A stretch of DNA of 64,000 bases from Roseitalea sp. (GCA_017642895.1 JAEPON010000007.1:1-64000); one strand, 5' to 3'; shown: positions 28,777 to 40,435, counted from the first letter of the stretch. Notes: generated by a model from the sequence alone, not told the origin. Made by a program: numbers and translations.

Positions 28777-29655
28777 TCAGTGGTGGTAGATCGGCGCGCC
28801 CCATGTGCCCCAGATATAGACCACGAAGAACAGGAACAGCCAGACCACATCGACGAAGTGCCAATACCAGGCTGCGGCCTCGAACCCGAAGTGCTTTTCG
28901 GGCGTGAACTGGCCGGCATAGGCCCGCACCAGACAGACGATCAGGAAGATCGTGCCGACGAAGACGTGGAAACCGTGGAAGCCGGTCGCCATGAAGAACG
29001 TCGCACCATAGAGCGATTCGGAGAACGAATAGGGCGCGATGACGAACTCATACACCTGTACGCAGGTGAACAGGACGGCCAGCAAGATGGTCAGCCACAG
29101 GCCCATTTTGAGGCCCTGCCGGTCATTATGCAGCAGCGCATGGTGCGCCCAGGTCACGGTGGTGCCCGACAGGAGCAGGATCACCGTGTTGTAGAGCGGC
29201 AGATGCAGCGGATCGAGCACTTCGAGACCCGCCGGCGGCCACTGGCCACCGGTATATTCCATTCGGCCGACCTGCTGCGCCTCGTCAAAGAAAAGGCTCG
29301 CATCGAACACCGCCCAGAACCAGGCGACGAAGAACATCACCTCGGAGGCGATGAACATGATCATGCCGTAGCGCAAATGCAGCGAAACGACCTTGGTATG
29401 ATGGCCCTGAAGCGATTCGCGCACCGTGTCCGACCACCAGCCGAACATGGTGTAAAGCACGATCAGCAGGCCAATCAGGAACGTCCATGGATTGGCCATC
29501 GGGATGCCGAGAAACGAGAACTCGTTGCCCTGCGCCGCCTGCATCCAGCCAATGCCGCCGATCGCCATGATCAGCGCGCCGACCGAGCCGATCAGCGGCC
29601 AGGGGCTCGGATCGAGAATGTGGTAGTCGTGGTTCTTGGCGTGCGTGTCAGCCAT
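28777..29655 (-). CDS. ctaE: Cytochrome c oxidase subunit III
   Basis: 292 residues, seven membrane helices. The family start HAKNHDYHILDPSPWPLIGSVGALIMAIGG, the central FWAVFDASLFF and EYTGGQWPPAGLEVLDPLHLPLYNTVILLLSGTTVTWAHHALL, and the C-terminal FGFEAAAWYWHFVDVVWLFLF are all clear. Subunit III stabilises the aa3 oxidase and its proton uptake. It starts five bases after ctaG and is cotranscribed with it. Confidence 0.97.
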   Translation of the reverse strand: MADTHAKNHDYHILDPSPWPLIGSVGALIMAIGGIGWMQAAQGNEFSFLGIPMANPWTFLIGLLIVLYTMFGWWSDTVRESLQGHHTKVVSLHLRYGMIMFIASEVMFFVAWFWAVFDASLFFDEAQQVGRMEYTGGQWPPAGLEVLDPLHLPLYNTVILLLSGTTVTWAHHALLHNDRQGLKMGLWLTILLAVLFTCVQVYEFVIAPYSFSESLYGATFFMATGFHGFHVFVGTIFLIVCLVRAYAGQFTPEKHFGFEAAAWYWHFVDVVWLFLFFVVYIWGTWGAPIYHH

Positions 29656-29660
29656 GATGT

Positions 29661-30302
29661 CTATCCCCGATTGTCGCGTTTGGCGGGCTGCTCGGCGTCA
29701 AGGCCCGTTGAAGTCGGTGCGGTATCGACCGGCGAGGCACTGGCTGTCTCGTCGATCTTGAAGAAGGTGTACGACAGGGTGATCGTCGAGACGCCCTCGA
29801 GTTCCTTGGCATCGACGATGGCCGGGTCGATGAAGAAGACCACGGGCATCTCCATTTCTTCACCGGGCTCAAGCGTCGTCTCGGTGAAGCAGAAACATTC
29901 CATCTTGTTGAAATAGGCGCCGGCGGCCTGCGGTGTGACGTTGAACGTCGCCGAGCCCGTGGTGGCCATGTCGCGCCAGTTGCGCGCCGCATAGGAGACC
30001 TGCGTGGTCTCGCCGATCTTCAGCGTCACGGCCCGGTCAACGGGCGCGAAATCCCATCCCAGGCCCGATCCGGTGTTGGCATCGAACCGGACATTGATCG
30101 TGCGGTCGAGGACCTGAACCGGCGCGGCATCGGCGACCTGCGTGGTACCGCCATAGCCGGTCACCCGGCAAAACAGTTCGTAAAGCGGCACTGACGCATA
30201 GGCGAGCCCGACCATGCTGGCAAAGAAGGCCAGGCACGCGGCGGCGATGCGCACATTGGCGCGGTGCTTTGCCGTGTCTGTCGCTGTTTCAACGATGCTC
30301 AT
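29661..30302 (-). CDS. ctaG: Cytochrome c oxidase copper chaperone CtaG (Cox11)
   Basis: 213 residues. One N-terminal membrane helix (VRIAAACLAFFASMVGLAYASVPLY) anchors a periplasmic copper-binding domain with the CFCFTETTLEPGEEMEMPVVFFIDP motif, whose C-x-C delivers copper to CuB of subunit I. LYELFCRVTGYGG near residue 40 holds the further conserved cysteine. The C-terminal 30 residues, past the conserved SYTFFKI, are a non-conserved acidic tail. It follows the tiny coxF gene with ten bases between. Confidence 0.95.
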   Translation of the reverse strand: MSIVETATDTAKHRANVRIAAACLAFFASMVGLAYASVPLYELFCRVTGYGGTTQVADAAPVQVLDRTINVRFDANTGSGLGWDFAPVDRAVTLKIGETTQVSYAARNWRDMATTGSATFNVTPQAAGAYFNKMECFCFTETTLEPGEEMEMPVVFFIDPAIVDAKELEGVSTITLSYTFFKIDETASASPVDTAPTSTGLDAEQPAKRDNRG

Positions 30303-30312
30303 GGGCGTTCCG

Positions 30313-30474
30313 TCACAAGGGCCGATTCAAAACGTCGGGACCAAGCTTGATCACGGTCACCGCATAGAAGATCACGACGAACGCGGCCAGGCAAATGGCC
30401 AGGGCGACCGAGCGCTTGCGCCGGGCCTTTTGCTGCGCTTCGGTCAATTCGAGGGTCGGGCGGTTGTCAGTCAT
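30313..30474 (-). CDS. CoxF-type small membrane protein of the oxidase locus
   Basis: A 53-residue gene found by reading the gap between ctaB and ctaG on the reverse strand. It runs from the ATG at 30474 to a TGA at 30313-30315. The cytoplasmic basic stretch AQQKARRKR is followed by one helix ([21 protein letters not shown]) and the end [11 protein letters not shown], the pattern of CoxF-like proteins that sit between ctaB and ctaG in rhizobia. The exact role is unknown; it is probably an assembly factor or minor subunit. Five bases separate it from the ctaB stop. Confidence 0.85.
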   Translation of the reverse strand: MTDNRPTLELTEAQQKARRKRSVALAICLAAFVVIFYAVTVIKLGPDVLNRPL

Positions 30475-30479
30475 CGCGC

Positions 30480-31406
30480 TCACGCCAACACCCGCATCAC
30501 AACGGTTTCGACGAACAGCACCGCGAAAATTGCGAACAGATAGGTCAGCGAAAAGCCGAACAGTTTTTTGGCCGGCACCATCGTCGCATCGCCATCGGCC
30601 ATGTGCCAGACGGCCAGAGCATGACGGATGAAGTTGGCGCCCAAAAGGATCGCGGCAACGCCATAGACCGGGCCTGCAAAGCCGAGCGGCCAGGGCAACA
30701 CGGCAAAGGCCGCCAGAAGAACCGAGTAGACGAGCATCTGCCGCTTGGTCGCCCGTTCGCCGACAACGTTCGGCATCATCGGCATGCCGGCGATCTCATA
30801 ATCGCGGAGCTTGAACAGTGCCAGCGCCCAGAAATGCGGCGGCGTCCACAGGAAGATGATCATGAACAGCACCGCCGATTCCAGCGACAGCGTACCGGTG
30901 ATGGCGGCCCAGCCGATCATGGGCGGAAACGCGCCGGCCGCACCGCCGATGACGATGTTCTGCGGCGTGGAACGCTTCAGCCACATTGTGTAGATGACCG
31001 CATAAAAGAAGATGGTGAAAGCGAGCAGGCCGCCGGCCACCCAGTTGGTGACGAGGCCGAGCGTCATCACCGAAAGCACAGACAGGATCAGGCCGAAAAC
31101 CAACGTCTCGTCACGGCTGACACGGCCCGAGGGGATCGGACGTTTCGCCGTCCGGCTCATCACGGCATCGACGTCGGCATCGTACCACATGTTGAGCGCG
31201 CCGGACGCGCCCGCGCCCACGGCAATCGCCAGGATGGCGACCGCGCCGATGAACGGGTTGATCGCACCGGGTGCCACCAAGAGCCCGACCAGCGCGGTGA
31301 AGACAACCAGCGACATGACGCGCGGCTTGAGCAGGTCAAAATAGTCGCGTGGCGTCGCCTCGGAGACGCGCGGTGCGGATGCCTTGATGTCTTCAATGAG
31401 TGCCAT
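30480..31406 (-). CDS. ctaB: Protoheme IX farnesyltransferase (heme O synthase)
   Basis: 308 residues with nine or so membrane helices. The prenyl-diphosphate motif is [23 protein letters not shown], and the second acidic loop region is near [29 protein letters not shown]. It adds a farnesyl chain to protoheme, the first step to heme A for the oxidase. The ATG at 31406 begins [31 protein letters not shown]. It lies 121 bases after ctaD. Confidence 0.96.
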   Translation of the reverse strand: MALIEDIKASAPRVSEATPRDYFDLLKPRVMSLVVFTALVGLLVAPGAINPFIGAVAILAIAVGAGASGALNMWYDADVDAVMSRTAKRPIPSGRVSRDETLVFGLILSVLSVMTLGLVTNWVAGGLLAFTIFFYAVIYTMWLKRSTPQNIVIGGAAGAFPPMIGWAAITGTLSLESAVLFMIIFLWTPPHFWALALFKLRDYEIAGMPMMPNVVGERATKRQMLVYSVLLAAFAVLPWPLGFAGPVYGVAAILLGANFIRHALAVWHMADGDATMVPAKKLFGFSLTYLFAIFAVLFVETVVMRVLA

Positions 31407-31527
31407 GCGGCGAACCCTGTCCCAACAATGTGTGCCGGACTTTTTTGATCCGGCGGGCCGGTTGTCCGGCCTTCATCTTGGAGAACCCGGCACCGACGGG
31501 CACCGGATTCCCGAAGCGCGATCGCGC

Positions 31528-31530
<3 letters not shown>
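31407..31530 (-). other. ctaD-ctaB spacer with palindromes
   Basis: The 121-base spacer has no gene. A perfect 16-base palindrome, AAGCGCGATCGCGCTT (31514-31529), overlaps the last codons and stop of ctaD. Read on the minus strand, a stem GGCCGG / CCGGCC is followed by a stretch with six As rather than Ts, so it is a poor terminator for the minus strand. The hairpins could stabilise the upstream ctaCD message relative to ctaB, which is inference. Confidence 0.35.
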
Positions 31531-33204
<1,674 letters not shown>

Positions 33205-33218
33205 CTAAGCGGTCAAAC

Positions 33219-34100
33219 TTACTCGGCGAGGTTCGCCAGGGTGCGGCGCGCCTCGATCGTCGCGATCAGCGTGCGGTTGGCTTCACCCAGATCGTCGCGA
33301 GCGGCGGTGAGCCACGCGTCATAGTCGGCCTGGCTGACGACGCGCACGGCAATCGGCATATAGGCGTGATCCTTGCCGCACAGTTCCGAGCACTGGCCAT
33401 AATAAAGACCCTCGCGGTCCGCATGGAACCAGGTCTCGTTCAACCGGCCGGGCACGGCGTCCATCTTCACGCCGAATGCAGGGATCGTCCATGAATGCAG
33501 GACGTCAGCGGCGGTCACAAGAAGCCGCACGGTGGTATCGACCGGCACGACAAGTTCATTGTCGACGGCCAGAAGGCGCGGATAGGCGGCTTCGTCTTCC
33601 TTGCCCAGACCGGCGCGGTCTTCGTCGCGCAACAAAATCTGGTCGAAAGCGACCTCTTCGCCGTCTTCGGTCTGGTACTCATAGCCCCAGTACCACTGAT
33701 AGCCGATGGCCTTGACGGTCATGGCGGGCTCGCCGGGAGGCGAGTACTGCTTGGTCAGAAGCTGGAAGGACGGCACGGCCAGAAGGATCAAAATGATAAT
33801 CGGGCCAACGGTCCAGATCACCTCGATCGTGGTGTTGTGGCTGACGCGCGAGGGCACCGGATTGGCCTTGGCGCGGTAGCGGATCATCACCCAGGCCAGA
33901 AGGCCCAGAACCAAAAAGACGATCGGCACAAGGAAAACGAGCGTGTAGCGCTCGAACCAGGCTATTTCTGCCATGATGCCGGTGGCGGCGGGCTGAAAGC
34001 CGAGCTGCCAGGGCTCGGGCTGCGCGGCAAGGGCGGCGATCGGCGCCGCAAGCGTTGCAAAGGCTGTGGCGCACAGGCGGCGGGTCGTCTTCATCAACAC
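33219..34100 (-). CDS. ctaC: Cytochrome c oxidase subunit II
   Basis: 293 residues. A signal (CATAFATLAAPIAALAAQPEPW) precedes two membrane helices and a periplasmic cupredoxin domain. The CuA site ligands are in LLVTAADVLHSWTIPAFGVKMDAVPG and GQCSELCGKDHAYM. Cytochrome c docks here. The start can be GTG at 34100, with GGGAG well spaced, or ATG at 34094, which is two codons shorter. First gene of the oxidase locus; its promoter lies in the 316-base spacer. Confidence 0.96.
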   Translation of the reverse strand: MLMKTTRRLCATAFATLAAPIAALAAQPEPWQLGFQPAATGIMAEIAWFERYTLVFLVPIVFLVLGLLAWVMIRYRAKANPVPSRVSHNTTIEVIWTVGPIIILILLAVPSFQLLTKQYSPPGEPAMTVKAIGYQWYWGYEYQTEDGEEVAFDQILLRDEDRAGLGKEDEAAYPRLLAVDNELVVPVDTTVRLLVTAADVLHSWTIPAFGVKMDAVPGRLNETWFHADREGLYYGQCSELCGKDHAYMPIAVRVVSQADYDAWLTAARDDLGEANRTLIATIEARRTLANLAE

Positions 34101-34416
34101 GCTTTGTCTCCCAACATGTCACTGGAGGCCATTGGCTGCCCCTTCCAGTTTGGCGGCTTAGAACCATAATAAATGACGCGCCGCAACTGCGACAGAGGGT
34201 TAATTGTGCGTCATATCGGCGCTTGTGGGCAGACGGCGTGGCGCATCGGGCGCGGCAGGCGGGGGCTCCGGTGCGGCTCGGGCGGCCGGCTTGCCGGCAT
34301 GCCGCCTTTATTTTGCCCGGTTGGCCCGGTTGTGATCGCGCGGCGCCATATCATTTGGTGCCGGCGCGTCGTAAAAAGCGCGCAATGTGATTCGCGACGA
34401 CAGACAGGACCCTGCC
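34101..34416. promoter_or_regulatory. Divergent ctaC/ialB spacer with a nested hairpin and T-rich tail
   Basis: 316 bases without a gene. At 34281-34300 and on to 34306 the sequence GGCGG-CCGGC-TT-GCCGG-CATG-CCGCC can fold as a nested stem, directly followed by TTTATTTTG (34307-34315). That is terminator-like for the plus strand, but no plus-strand gene lies upstream. It could end a small RNA that starts in the spacer, or be a leader hairpin of ialB. Promoter elements cannot be placed with confidence. Confidence 0.4.
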
Positions 34417-34953
34417 GTGGTTGTTTTCCGCCCGATTTCCCGCCTTGCACGCAGCTTTGCCGCCTTGCCGGCCGTCGCCATCGCGCTGGCCACGGCGATG
34501 CTGGCGCCAGCGGCCCATGCCCAGCAGGACACGGTGCGCGGCGAATATGGCTGGTGGCAGCTCAGATGCTCGACGCCGGCCGGCGCGCAAAACGAACAAT
34601 GCGTTCTGATCCAGAACGTCGTCGCCGACGACCGGCCCGAACTCGGCCTTTCGGTCGTCGCCTTCAAGACCGCCGACCGCACCGCGCAGATCCTGCGCAT
34701 CCAGGTGCCGCTCGGCGTGCTGCTGCCCAACGGTCTGGGTCTGCACATAGACGGAAACGATATGGGCCGGGCCTATTTCGTTCGGTGTTTCACCGATGGA
34801 TGCTATGCCGAGGTCATCCTGGAAGACCAGTTGCTCAACAGCCTTAAGTCAGGCGACGAGGCGACGTTCACGGTGTTCGACACGCCGGAGGAAGGCATCG
34901 GCATTCCCGTCGATCTGGGCGGCTTTACCGAGGGTTTCGAGGCGCTGCCCTGA
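34417..34953 (+). CDS. Invasion-associated locus B (IalB) family secreted protein
   Basis: 178 residues from a GTG with AGGA about eight bases upstream; a GTG at 34387 would add ten residues before the signal. Signal peptide LARSFAALPAVAIALATAMLAPAAHAQ, then a WxLRC motif (YGWWQLRCST) and paired cysteines in EQCVLIQ and FVRCFTDGCYAEV, as in the IalB family of Bartonella and Brucella, periplasmic or surface beta proteins. The function in free-living relatives is unknown. It is upstream of tldD, a recurring rhizobial pairing. Confidence 0.9.
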   Translation: MVVFRPISRLARSFAALPAVAIALATAMLAPAAHAQQDTVRGEYGWWQLRCSTPAGAQNEQCVLIQNVVADDRPELGLSVVAFKTADRTAQILRIQVPLGVLLPNGLGLHIDGNDMGRAYFVRCFTDGCYAEVILEDQLLNSLKSGDEATFTVFDTPEEGIGIPVDLGGFTEGFEALP

Positions 34954-35044
34954 GCGACCACCGCCCTTACAAAGGGGCTCGAAACCTGACGACCGACGCC
35001 TTATGTCTTGTACGACAAGGTTTCCCGTCACGAAAGGCGCCACC

Positions 35045-36463
35045 ATGCAGACCGGCCTGATTTCCCGTTTCGATGTGTCCGAAGAACGCCTGCGCGCGCT
35101 GGTCACGGACGCGTTGCACCCATCGGACGATGGCGAACTTTTCGTCGAGTACCGGGAATCGGAGACGCTGATGTTCGACAATGGGCGGCTGAAAACCGGC
35201 TCTTTCAACACCGCTTCCGGCTTCGGCCTGCGCGCGGTCGCGGGCGAAGCGGTCGGCTATGCCGAATCGGACGATCTCTCGGAAGCCGCGCTGAAGCGGG
35301 CGGCGGGCGCCGTCGGCGCGGTCACGCGGGGCCATTCGGGCACCTATTCGGACGCGCCGCCGCGCACCAACAAGAAGCTTTACGGCGACATGAACCCGAT
35401 CGGCGAACCGTCGTTTGAGGCCAAGGTCAAGCTGCTGCAGCAGATCGATGCCTATCTGCGCGGCAAGGACGAGCGCGTCCGCCAGGTCTCGGTCTCGCTT
35501 GCGGCGACCTGGCAGATGGTCGAGATCCTGCGGGCCGACGGCCATTTCGCACAGGACATCCGTCCGCTGGTCCGCGTCAACGTTTCGGTGATCGTCGGCG
35601 AAGGAGACCGGCAGGAAACGGGCAGCCACGGCATGGGCGGGCGCCAGTCGTTCGGCGATTTCATCGCCACCGAAAGCTGGCAGACAGCCGCCGACGATGC
35701 GCTGCGCCAGGCACTGGTGAACCTTGAAGCGCGGCCCGCGCCGGCCGGCACGTTCGACATCGTGCTCGGCAATGGATGGCCCGGCGTGATGCTGCATGAA
35801 GCGGTCGGGCACGGCCTTGAAGGCGATTTCAACCGCAAGGGCGAATCGGCCTTTGCCGGATTGATGGGTCAGCAGGTGGCGGCCAGGGGCGTGACCATCG
35901 TCGATGACGGCACGATCGAGGCCCGGCGCGGCTCGCTGACCATTGACGATGAAGGCACGCCGTCCGGCTACAATGTGCTGATCGAGGACGGCAAGCTGGT
36001 CGGCTACATGCAGGATCGGCAGAATGCCCGGCTGATGGGCATGAAGCCGACGGGCAATGGCCGGCGCGAATCCTATGCCCATGTGCCGATGCCGCGCATG
36101 ACCAACACCTACATGCTCGGCGGCGACAAGACCCCCGACGAGATCATCGCCTCGGTCGATGACGGCATCTATGCGGTTTCGTTCGGCGGCGGCCAGGTGG
36201 ACATCACGTCCGGCAAGTTCGTCTTCGCCTGTACCGAGGCCTACAAGATCGAGGGCGGCAAGATCGCCTATCCGGTCAAGGGCGCGATGCTGATCGGCAA
36301 CGGCCCGGACGCGATGCATCGGGTGTCGATGATCGGCAACGATCTGGCGCTCGACAATGGCATCGGCACCTGCGGCAAGGCCGGACAGGGCGTGCCGGTC
36401 GGCATCGGCCAACCGCATCTGAGGATGGACCGGATGACGGTGGGCGGCACCGAGGCGGCCTGA
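35045..36463 (+). CDS. tldD: Metalloprotease TldD
   Basis: 472 residues. The zinc motif HExxxH is H251-E252...H256 in MLHEAVGHGLEGDFNRKG, with further conserved PRMTNTYMLGGDKTPDEII. TldD forms a heterodimer with TldE/PmbA and trims peptides such as microcin B17 precursor and the CcdA antitoxin. The pmbA gene is not in the window. The ATG at 35045 begins the conserved N-terminus; the preceding 91 bases separate it from ialB. It converges on the LytTR gene with 34 bases between. Confidence 0.95.
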   Translation: MQTGLISRFDVSEERLRALVTDALHPSDDGELFVEYRESETLMFDNGRLKTGSFNTASGFGLRAVAGEAVGYAESDDLSEAALKRAAGAVGAVTRGHSGTYSDAPPRTNKKLYGDMNPIGEPSFEAKVKLLQQIDAYLRGKDERVRQVSVSLAATWQMVEILRADGHFAQDIRPLVRVNVSVIVGEGDRQETGSHGMGGRQSFGDFIATESWQTAADDALRQALVNLEARPAPAGTFDIVLGNGWPGVMLHEAVGHGLEGDFNRKGESAFAGLMGQQVAARGVTIVDDGTIEARRGSLTIDDEGTPSGYNVLIEDGKLVGYMQDRQNARLMGMKPTGNGRRESYAHVPMPRMTNTYMLGGDKTPDEIIASVDDGIYAVSFGGGQVDITSGKFVFACTEAYKIEGGKIAYPVKGAMLIGNGPDAMHRVSMIGNDLALDNGIGTCGKAGQGVPVGIGQPHLRMDRMTVGGTEAA

Positions 36464-36497
36464 CGGCTTGCGAGGGGGCCGTCGCGGGAGCCACGTG

Positions 36498-37298
36498 TCA
36501 AGCGGTCTCGAACAGCGTCAGAACCTGTTCGCGATATTTGCGGCCGACGGGGATGGATGCGCCGTCGCTGGTTTCGACGCGCAGCCGGCCATCGGCGCGC
36601 ACCAGGCGCTTCACATGGCGCTTGCGCACCCACCAAGAGCGATGCACACGCAGCCCGTCCAGATCGGCCAGATCGCGTTCGGCATGACTGAGCTTCATGA
36701 GGACGAGCGCTGACCCGAGCGGCGTCGTCACGTTCACATAATGGTCCTGGGCCTGCACCGAGATGACATCCCGGCCGATCCGATGCGGGAGCTTTTCCAC
36801 GAGCGCGGAGGGAACCGAAGCCCGCGCCGGGTCGTCAAAGACTGGTCGCGGCTCCGGGTCGTCGGGCCGACCGTAGCGATAGGTGAACGCGACGATTACG
36901 GAGATCACCAGGGAATAGGGCAACACCTCGGCAAACTCGGCCGGAAACCCGTTGCGAAAAAAGACCGACTGCACCAGGCCGTTATAGACGGCGATCGGCA
37001 GCGCCGCGGCGAGCGAACCAAGCAGCAGCGCGACGGGCGTCGACACGCCCTTGCCTTCGGCGGCAACGGTGGTCAGCATCGACACGAAAAGCCCGGCCGC
37101 AAAGCTGCCGACGACGACCAGCCCCCAATAGAGCGTCCTTTCGGCGAGCGACATTTCGCTGAAGCTGTCAAACGGGCCAACCAGGCCAAGAAGGGCGATG
37201 ATGCCGGCAAGCACAGTCCAGAACCGGGCCGAACGGCCCAGACCGCGCATTTCGCGCAGCGTGAATGCCAATGGCCCGTCGTTGGCGAACTTGTCCAT
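36498..37298 (-). CDS. Membrane-anchored LytTR DNA-binding regulator
   Basis: 266 residues. The N-terminal half has four predicted membrane helices (FWTVLAGIIALLGLVGPF, LYWGLVVVGSFAAGLFVSML, VALLLGSLAAALPIAVYNGLV, VLPYSLVISVIVAFTYR); the C-terminal ~110 residues are a LytTR domain (ISVQAQDHYVNVTT, LMKLSHAERDLADLDGLRVHRSWWVRKRHVKRL, and the final IPVGRKYREQV). There is no receiver domain, so it senses through the membrane part or a partner. It is divergent from an ABC exporter across 81 bases and probably controls it. This is context, not shown by sequence. The ligand is unknown. Confidence 0.9.
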   Translation of the reverse strand: MDKFANDGPLAFTLREMRGLGRSARFWTVLAGIIALLGLVGPFDSFSEMSLAERTLYWGLVVVGSFAAGLFVSMLTTVAAEGKGVSTPVALLLGSLAAALPIAVYNGLVQSVFFRNGFPAEFAEVLPYSLVISVIVAFTYRYGRPDDPEPRPVFDDPARASVPSALVEKLPHRIGRDVISVQAQDHYVNVTTPLGSALVLMKLSHAERDLADLDGLRVHRSWWVRKRHVKRLVRADGRLRVETSDGASIPVGRKYREQVLTLFETA

Positions 37299-37379
37299 GC
37301 CGTTCACGTAATCGGTCTTGCGGAACGACGCAACGCGATGGTGTGGGCATGGCATCGAGCGTTCATATGGAGATGGGCA
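37299..37379. promoter_or_regulatory. Divergent LytTR / ABC transporter promoter region
   Basis: 81-base spacer between divergent start codons. CGTTCAC at 37301-37307 and CGTTCAT at 37360-37366 form an imperfect direct repeat that resembles the GTTNR core used by LytTR proteins, but the 59-base spacing is unlike the usual close repeats. GGAG at 37369-37372 is the ribosome site of the transporter gene. Regulatory role is inferred from layout. Confidence 0.4.
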
Positions 37380-38288
37380 ATGGATGCGACAACGAGCCGG
37401 ACCGCGATGGTTCCGGCGATCAACGCCCGGGATCTGGGCAAGCGCTTCGGCGCGATCGAAGCGCTCGCCGACTTGTCGCTGGAACTGCGCCGGGGGGAGG
37501 CGCTCGGCCTGATCGGCACCAACGGGGCCGGCAAGACGACGGCCCTGACATTGCTGCAAGGGCTGAGACGTGCAGACACCGGAAATGCGGAGATTTTCGG
37601 CCATCCGGCGGGGTCTGTCGAAGCGCGCCGCCATATCGGCATCACGCCGCAGAACGCAGATTTTCCCGAACAGATGTCGCCGCGCGAGGTATTGACCTAT
37701 GCGGCCGCGCATTTCGACCGCCCCAAACCGGTCGATGAACTTGTCGCCGCATTCGGCCTGGAACGGCTGATCGACCGGCGCATGGGCGGTTTTTCCGGCG
37801 GCGAGTTGCGCCGCGTCGCCCTGGCTCTGGCCTTCGTCGGAAACCCCGAACTGGTGTTCGCCGACGAACCGACCGCCGGTCTGGATACTGGCGGCCAGGA
37901 CATGTTCAAGGCCTATGCACGCAGCTACGTGGACAATGGCGGCAGCCTGCTGCTGACCTCTCACCATTGGGACGAGATCGAGCATATCTGCGACCGGATC
38001 GTCATGATCGATCGCGGCCGCCGGTTGCTGGAAGGCACGCTCGACGACATCCGGCACAAGGCCGGGCGCAACCGCATCAGTTTCACTGTTCCTGCCAAGG
38101 CATCGCTTCCGCCATGGGCGCGCGAGCACTTTCAACGCTCGGGCAACCGCTGGTCCGCCATCTCGGCGGAGAGCGATGCCCTGGCCCGGCGCCTCATCGC
38201 CGACCTGCCGGCGCTGCAGGAGCTTCACATCGAACCACTCGACCTCAAGGAAACCGTCGCGCAAATGCAGATGGAAAGGACGATCTGA
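37380..38288 (+). CDS. ABC transporter ATP-binding protein (ABC-2 exporter type)
   Basis: 302 residues. Walker A is GTNGAGKTTALTLLQGL (from about residue 46), the Q-loop ITPQNADFPEQM, signature FSGGELRRVALALAF, Walker B LVFADEPTAGLD, and a switch histidine in LLLTSHHWDEIEHICDR. The C-terminal ~80 residues are an extra domain common in drug or polysaccharide exporters. Start ATG has GGAG seven bases upstream. The stop overlaps the permease start by one base. Substrate unknown; the divergent LytTR gene suggests an induced exporter of a membrane-active compound. Confidence 0.93.
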   Translation: MDATTSRTAMVPAINARDLGKRFGAIEALADLSLELRRGEALGLIGTNGAGKTTALTLLQGLRRADTGNAEIFGHPAGSVEARRHIGITPQNADFPEQMSPREVLTYAAAHFDRPKPVDELVAAFGLERLIDRRMGGFSGGELRRVALALAFVGNPELVFADEPTAGLDTGGQDMFKAYARSYVDNGGSLLLTSHHWDEIEHICDRIVMIDRGRRLLEGTLDDIRHKAGRNRISFTVPAKASLPPWAREHFQRSGNRWSAISAESDALARRLIADLPALQELHIEPLDLKETVAQMQMERTI

Positions 38289-39022
38289 TGTCCATCCTGC
38301 AAGCCAACCTGGTGCTGACCTTCAAGCGCCTTCTTCGCCTGCCCGGCTTCTGGGTGCCGACCATCCTGTTCCCGGCCATGCTCTATGCGTTCTTTGGCGC
38401 CCAGACTGCCGGGATCGGCCCCGCCGCCAACTATGCGGTCGCGTCATTTGCCGTCTATGCGGTGCTCGGCGTCGCCTTTTTCCAGTTCGGCGTGAGCATT
38501 GCCGAAGACCGGCAAAGCGCATTTGCGGTGTGGCAGCGCAGCCTGCCGGCGCGACCGTTCGCGTCATGGGCGGCCCGGCTTTGCGCGGCGCTGGTCTTTG
38601 CGGTCGCCGCCGTCGCGCTGGTGCTGGTGACGGCCCGGCTGGTCGGCGGTCTGCGGATGGAGCCGGGCACGCAAGCGCGGCTTTTGGCGACATGTCTTTT
38701 CCTTGCGATACCGGCAACGTTCATGGGCACGGCGCTCGGCTATCTTGCATCACGCCATTCGGTCGTCGCGGTCGCCAACCTGATCTTCCTGCCATTGGCC
38801 TATCTGGGCGGCCTTTGGGTTCCGCCACCCGCCCTGCCCTCCCAGATCAACACCATTTCGCAATGGACGCCAACGCGGCACATGGGTGAAGTGGCCTGGG
38901 CGACCGTGGCCGGCCGGTTGCCGCCGCAGACAAGCGTCATGGCGCTTTTGACGTTCACGATCGCGTTCATCGCCCTGACCTGGCTTGCCTATCGGCGGGA
39001 CCGGCGCTCACGGTTTGGGTGA
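38288..39022 (+). CDS. ABC-2 type transporter permease
   Basis: 244 residues with six membrane helices in the ABC-2 layout: an N-terminal cytoplasmic connector helix (SILQANLVLTFKRLLRLPGFWVPTILFPAMLYAFFG), core helices with the conserved cytoplasmic loop GVSIAEDRQSAFAVWQRSLPARPF, and the C-terminal LPLAYLGGLWVPPPALP signature before the last helix. It is coupled to the ATPase gene by a one-base stop-start overlap. Together they form a homodimeric exporter. Substrate unknown. Confidence 0.9.
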   Translation: MSILQANLVLTFKRLLRLPGFWVPTILFPAMLYAFFGAQTAGIGPAANYAVASFAVYAVLGVAFFQFGVSIAEDRQSAFAVWQRSLPARPFASWAARLCAALVFAVAAVALVLVTARLVGGLRMEPGTQARLLATCLFLAIPATFMGTALGYLASRHSVVAVANLIFLPLAYLGGLWVPPPALPSQINTISQWTPTRHMGEVAWATVAGRLPPQTSVMALLTFTIAFIALTWLAYRRDRRSRFG

Positions 39023-39030
39023 CAAGGCAG

Positions 39031-39240
39031 TCAGGCCGGACGATCAAGGCCGCGCTTGGTGAACTCGGCTTCAAGCCGCTGTTCCAGATCGACCAGATCG
39101 TTGGGCAGCGGCAACCCCTCCGCCTTCATCGTCTGCAGTTCAAGATGGACCTGCATGAGCAACTCGGTCGCGTCGGCAGGTTGGTTTTCCATCTCCTGAA
39201 ACAAGAGATTCAGTCGGGTGATCAATCCCTCAAATGCCAT
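39031..39240 (-). CDS. Small conserved-looking helical protein, unknown function
   Basis: 69 residues from the ATG at 39240, which has AAGGA nine bases upstream; an ATG at 39270 would add ten. Sequence begins MAFEGLITRLNLLFQEMENQPADATELL and is all-helical, soluble and charged, with a 'LPLPNDLVDLEQRLE' turn. No domain is recognised. It is leftward, 8 bases after the exporter stop (convergent), and 88 bases from the diguanylate cyclase gene read in the same direction. Codon use and length fit a real gene, but evidence is limited. Confidence 0.6.
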   Translation of the reverse strand: MAFEGLITRLNLLFQEMENQPADATELLMQVHLELQTMKAEGLPLPNDLVDLEQRLEAEFTKRGLDRPA

Positions 39241-39328
39241 GATGACCGGTCCTTCCGCGTTGACGCGCACAGGATGGACCGGAATGCGAGCGCAGGTCGT
39301 TGACCGGTGTCAAGCCGGACAGATGGCG

Positions 39329-40387
<1,059 letters not shown>

Positions 40388-40435
40388 AGCTATGGCGCTT
40401 TCGATCGTGATTGGACGACGTGCCTCAAGCGAGGA

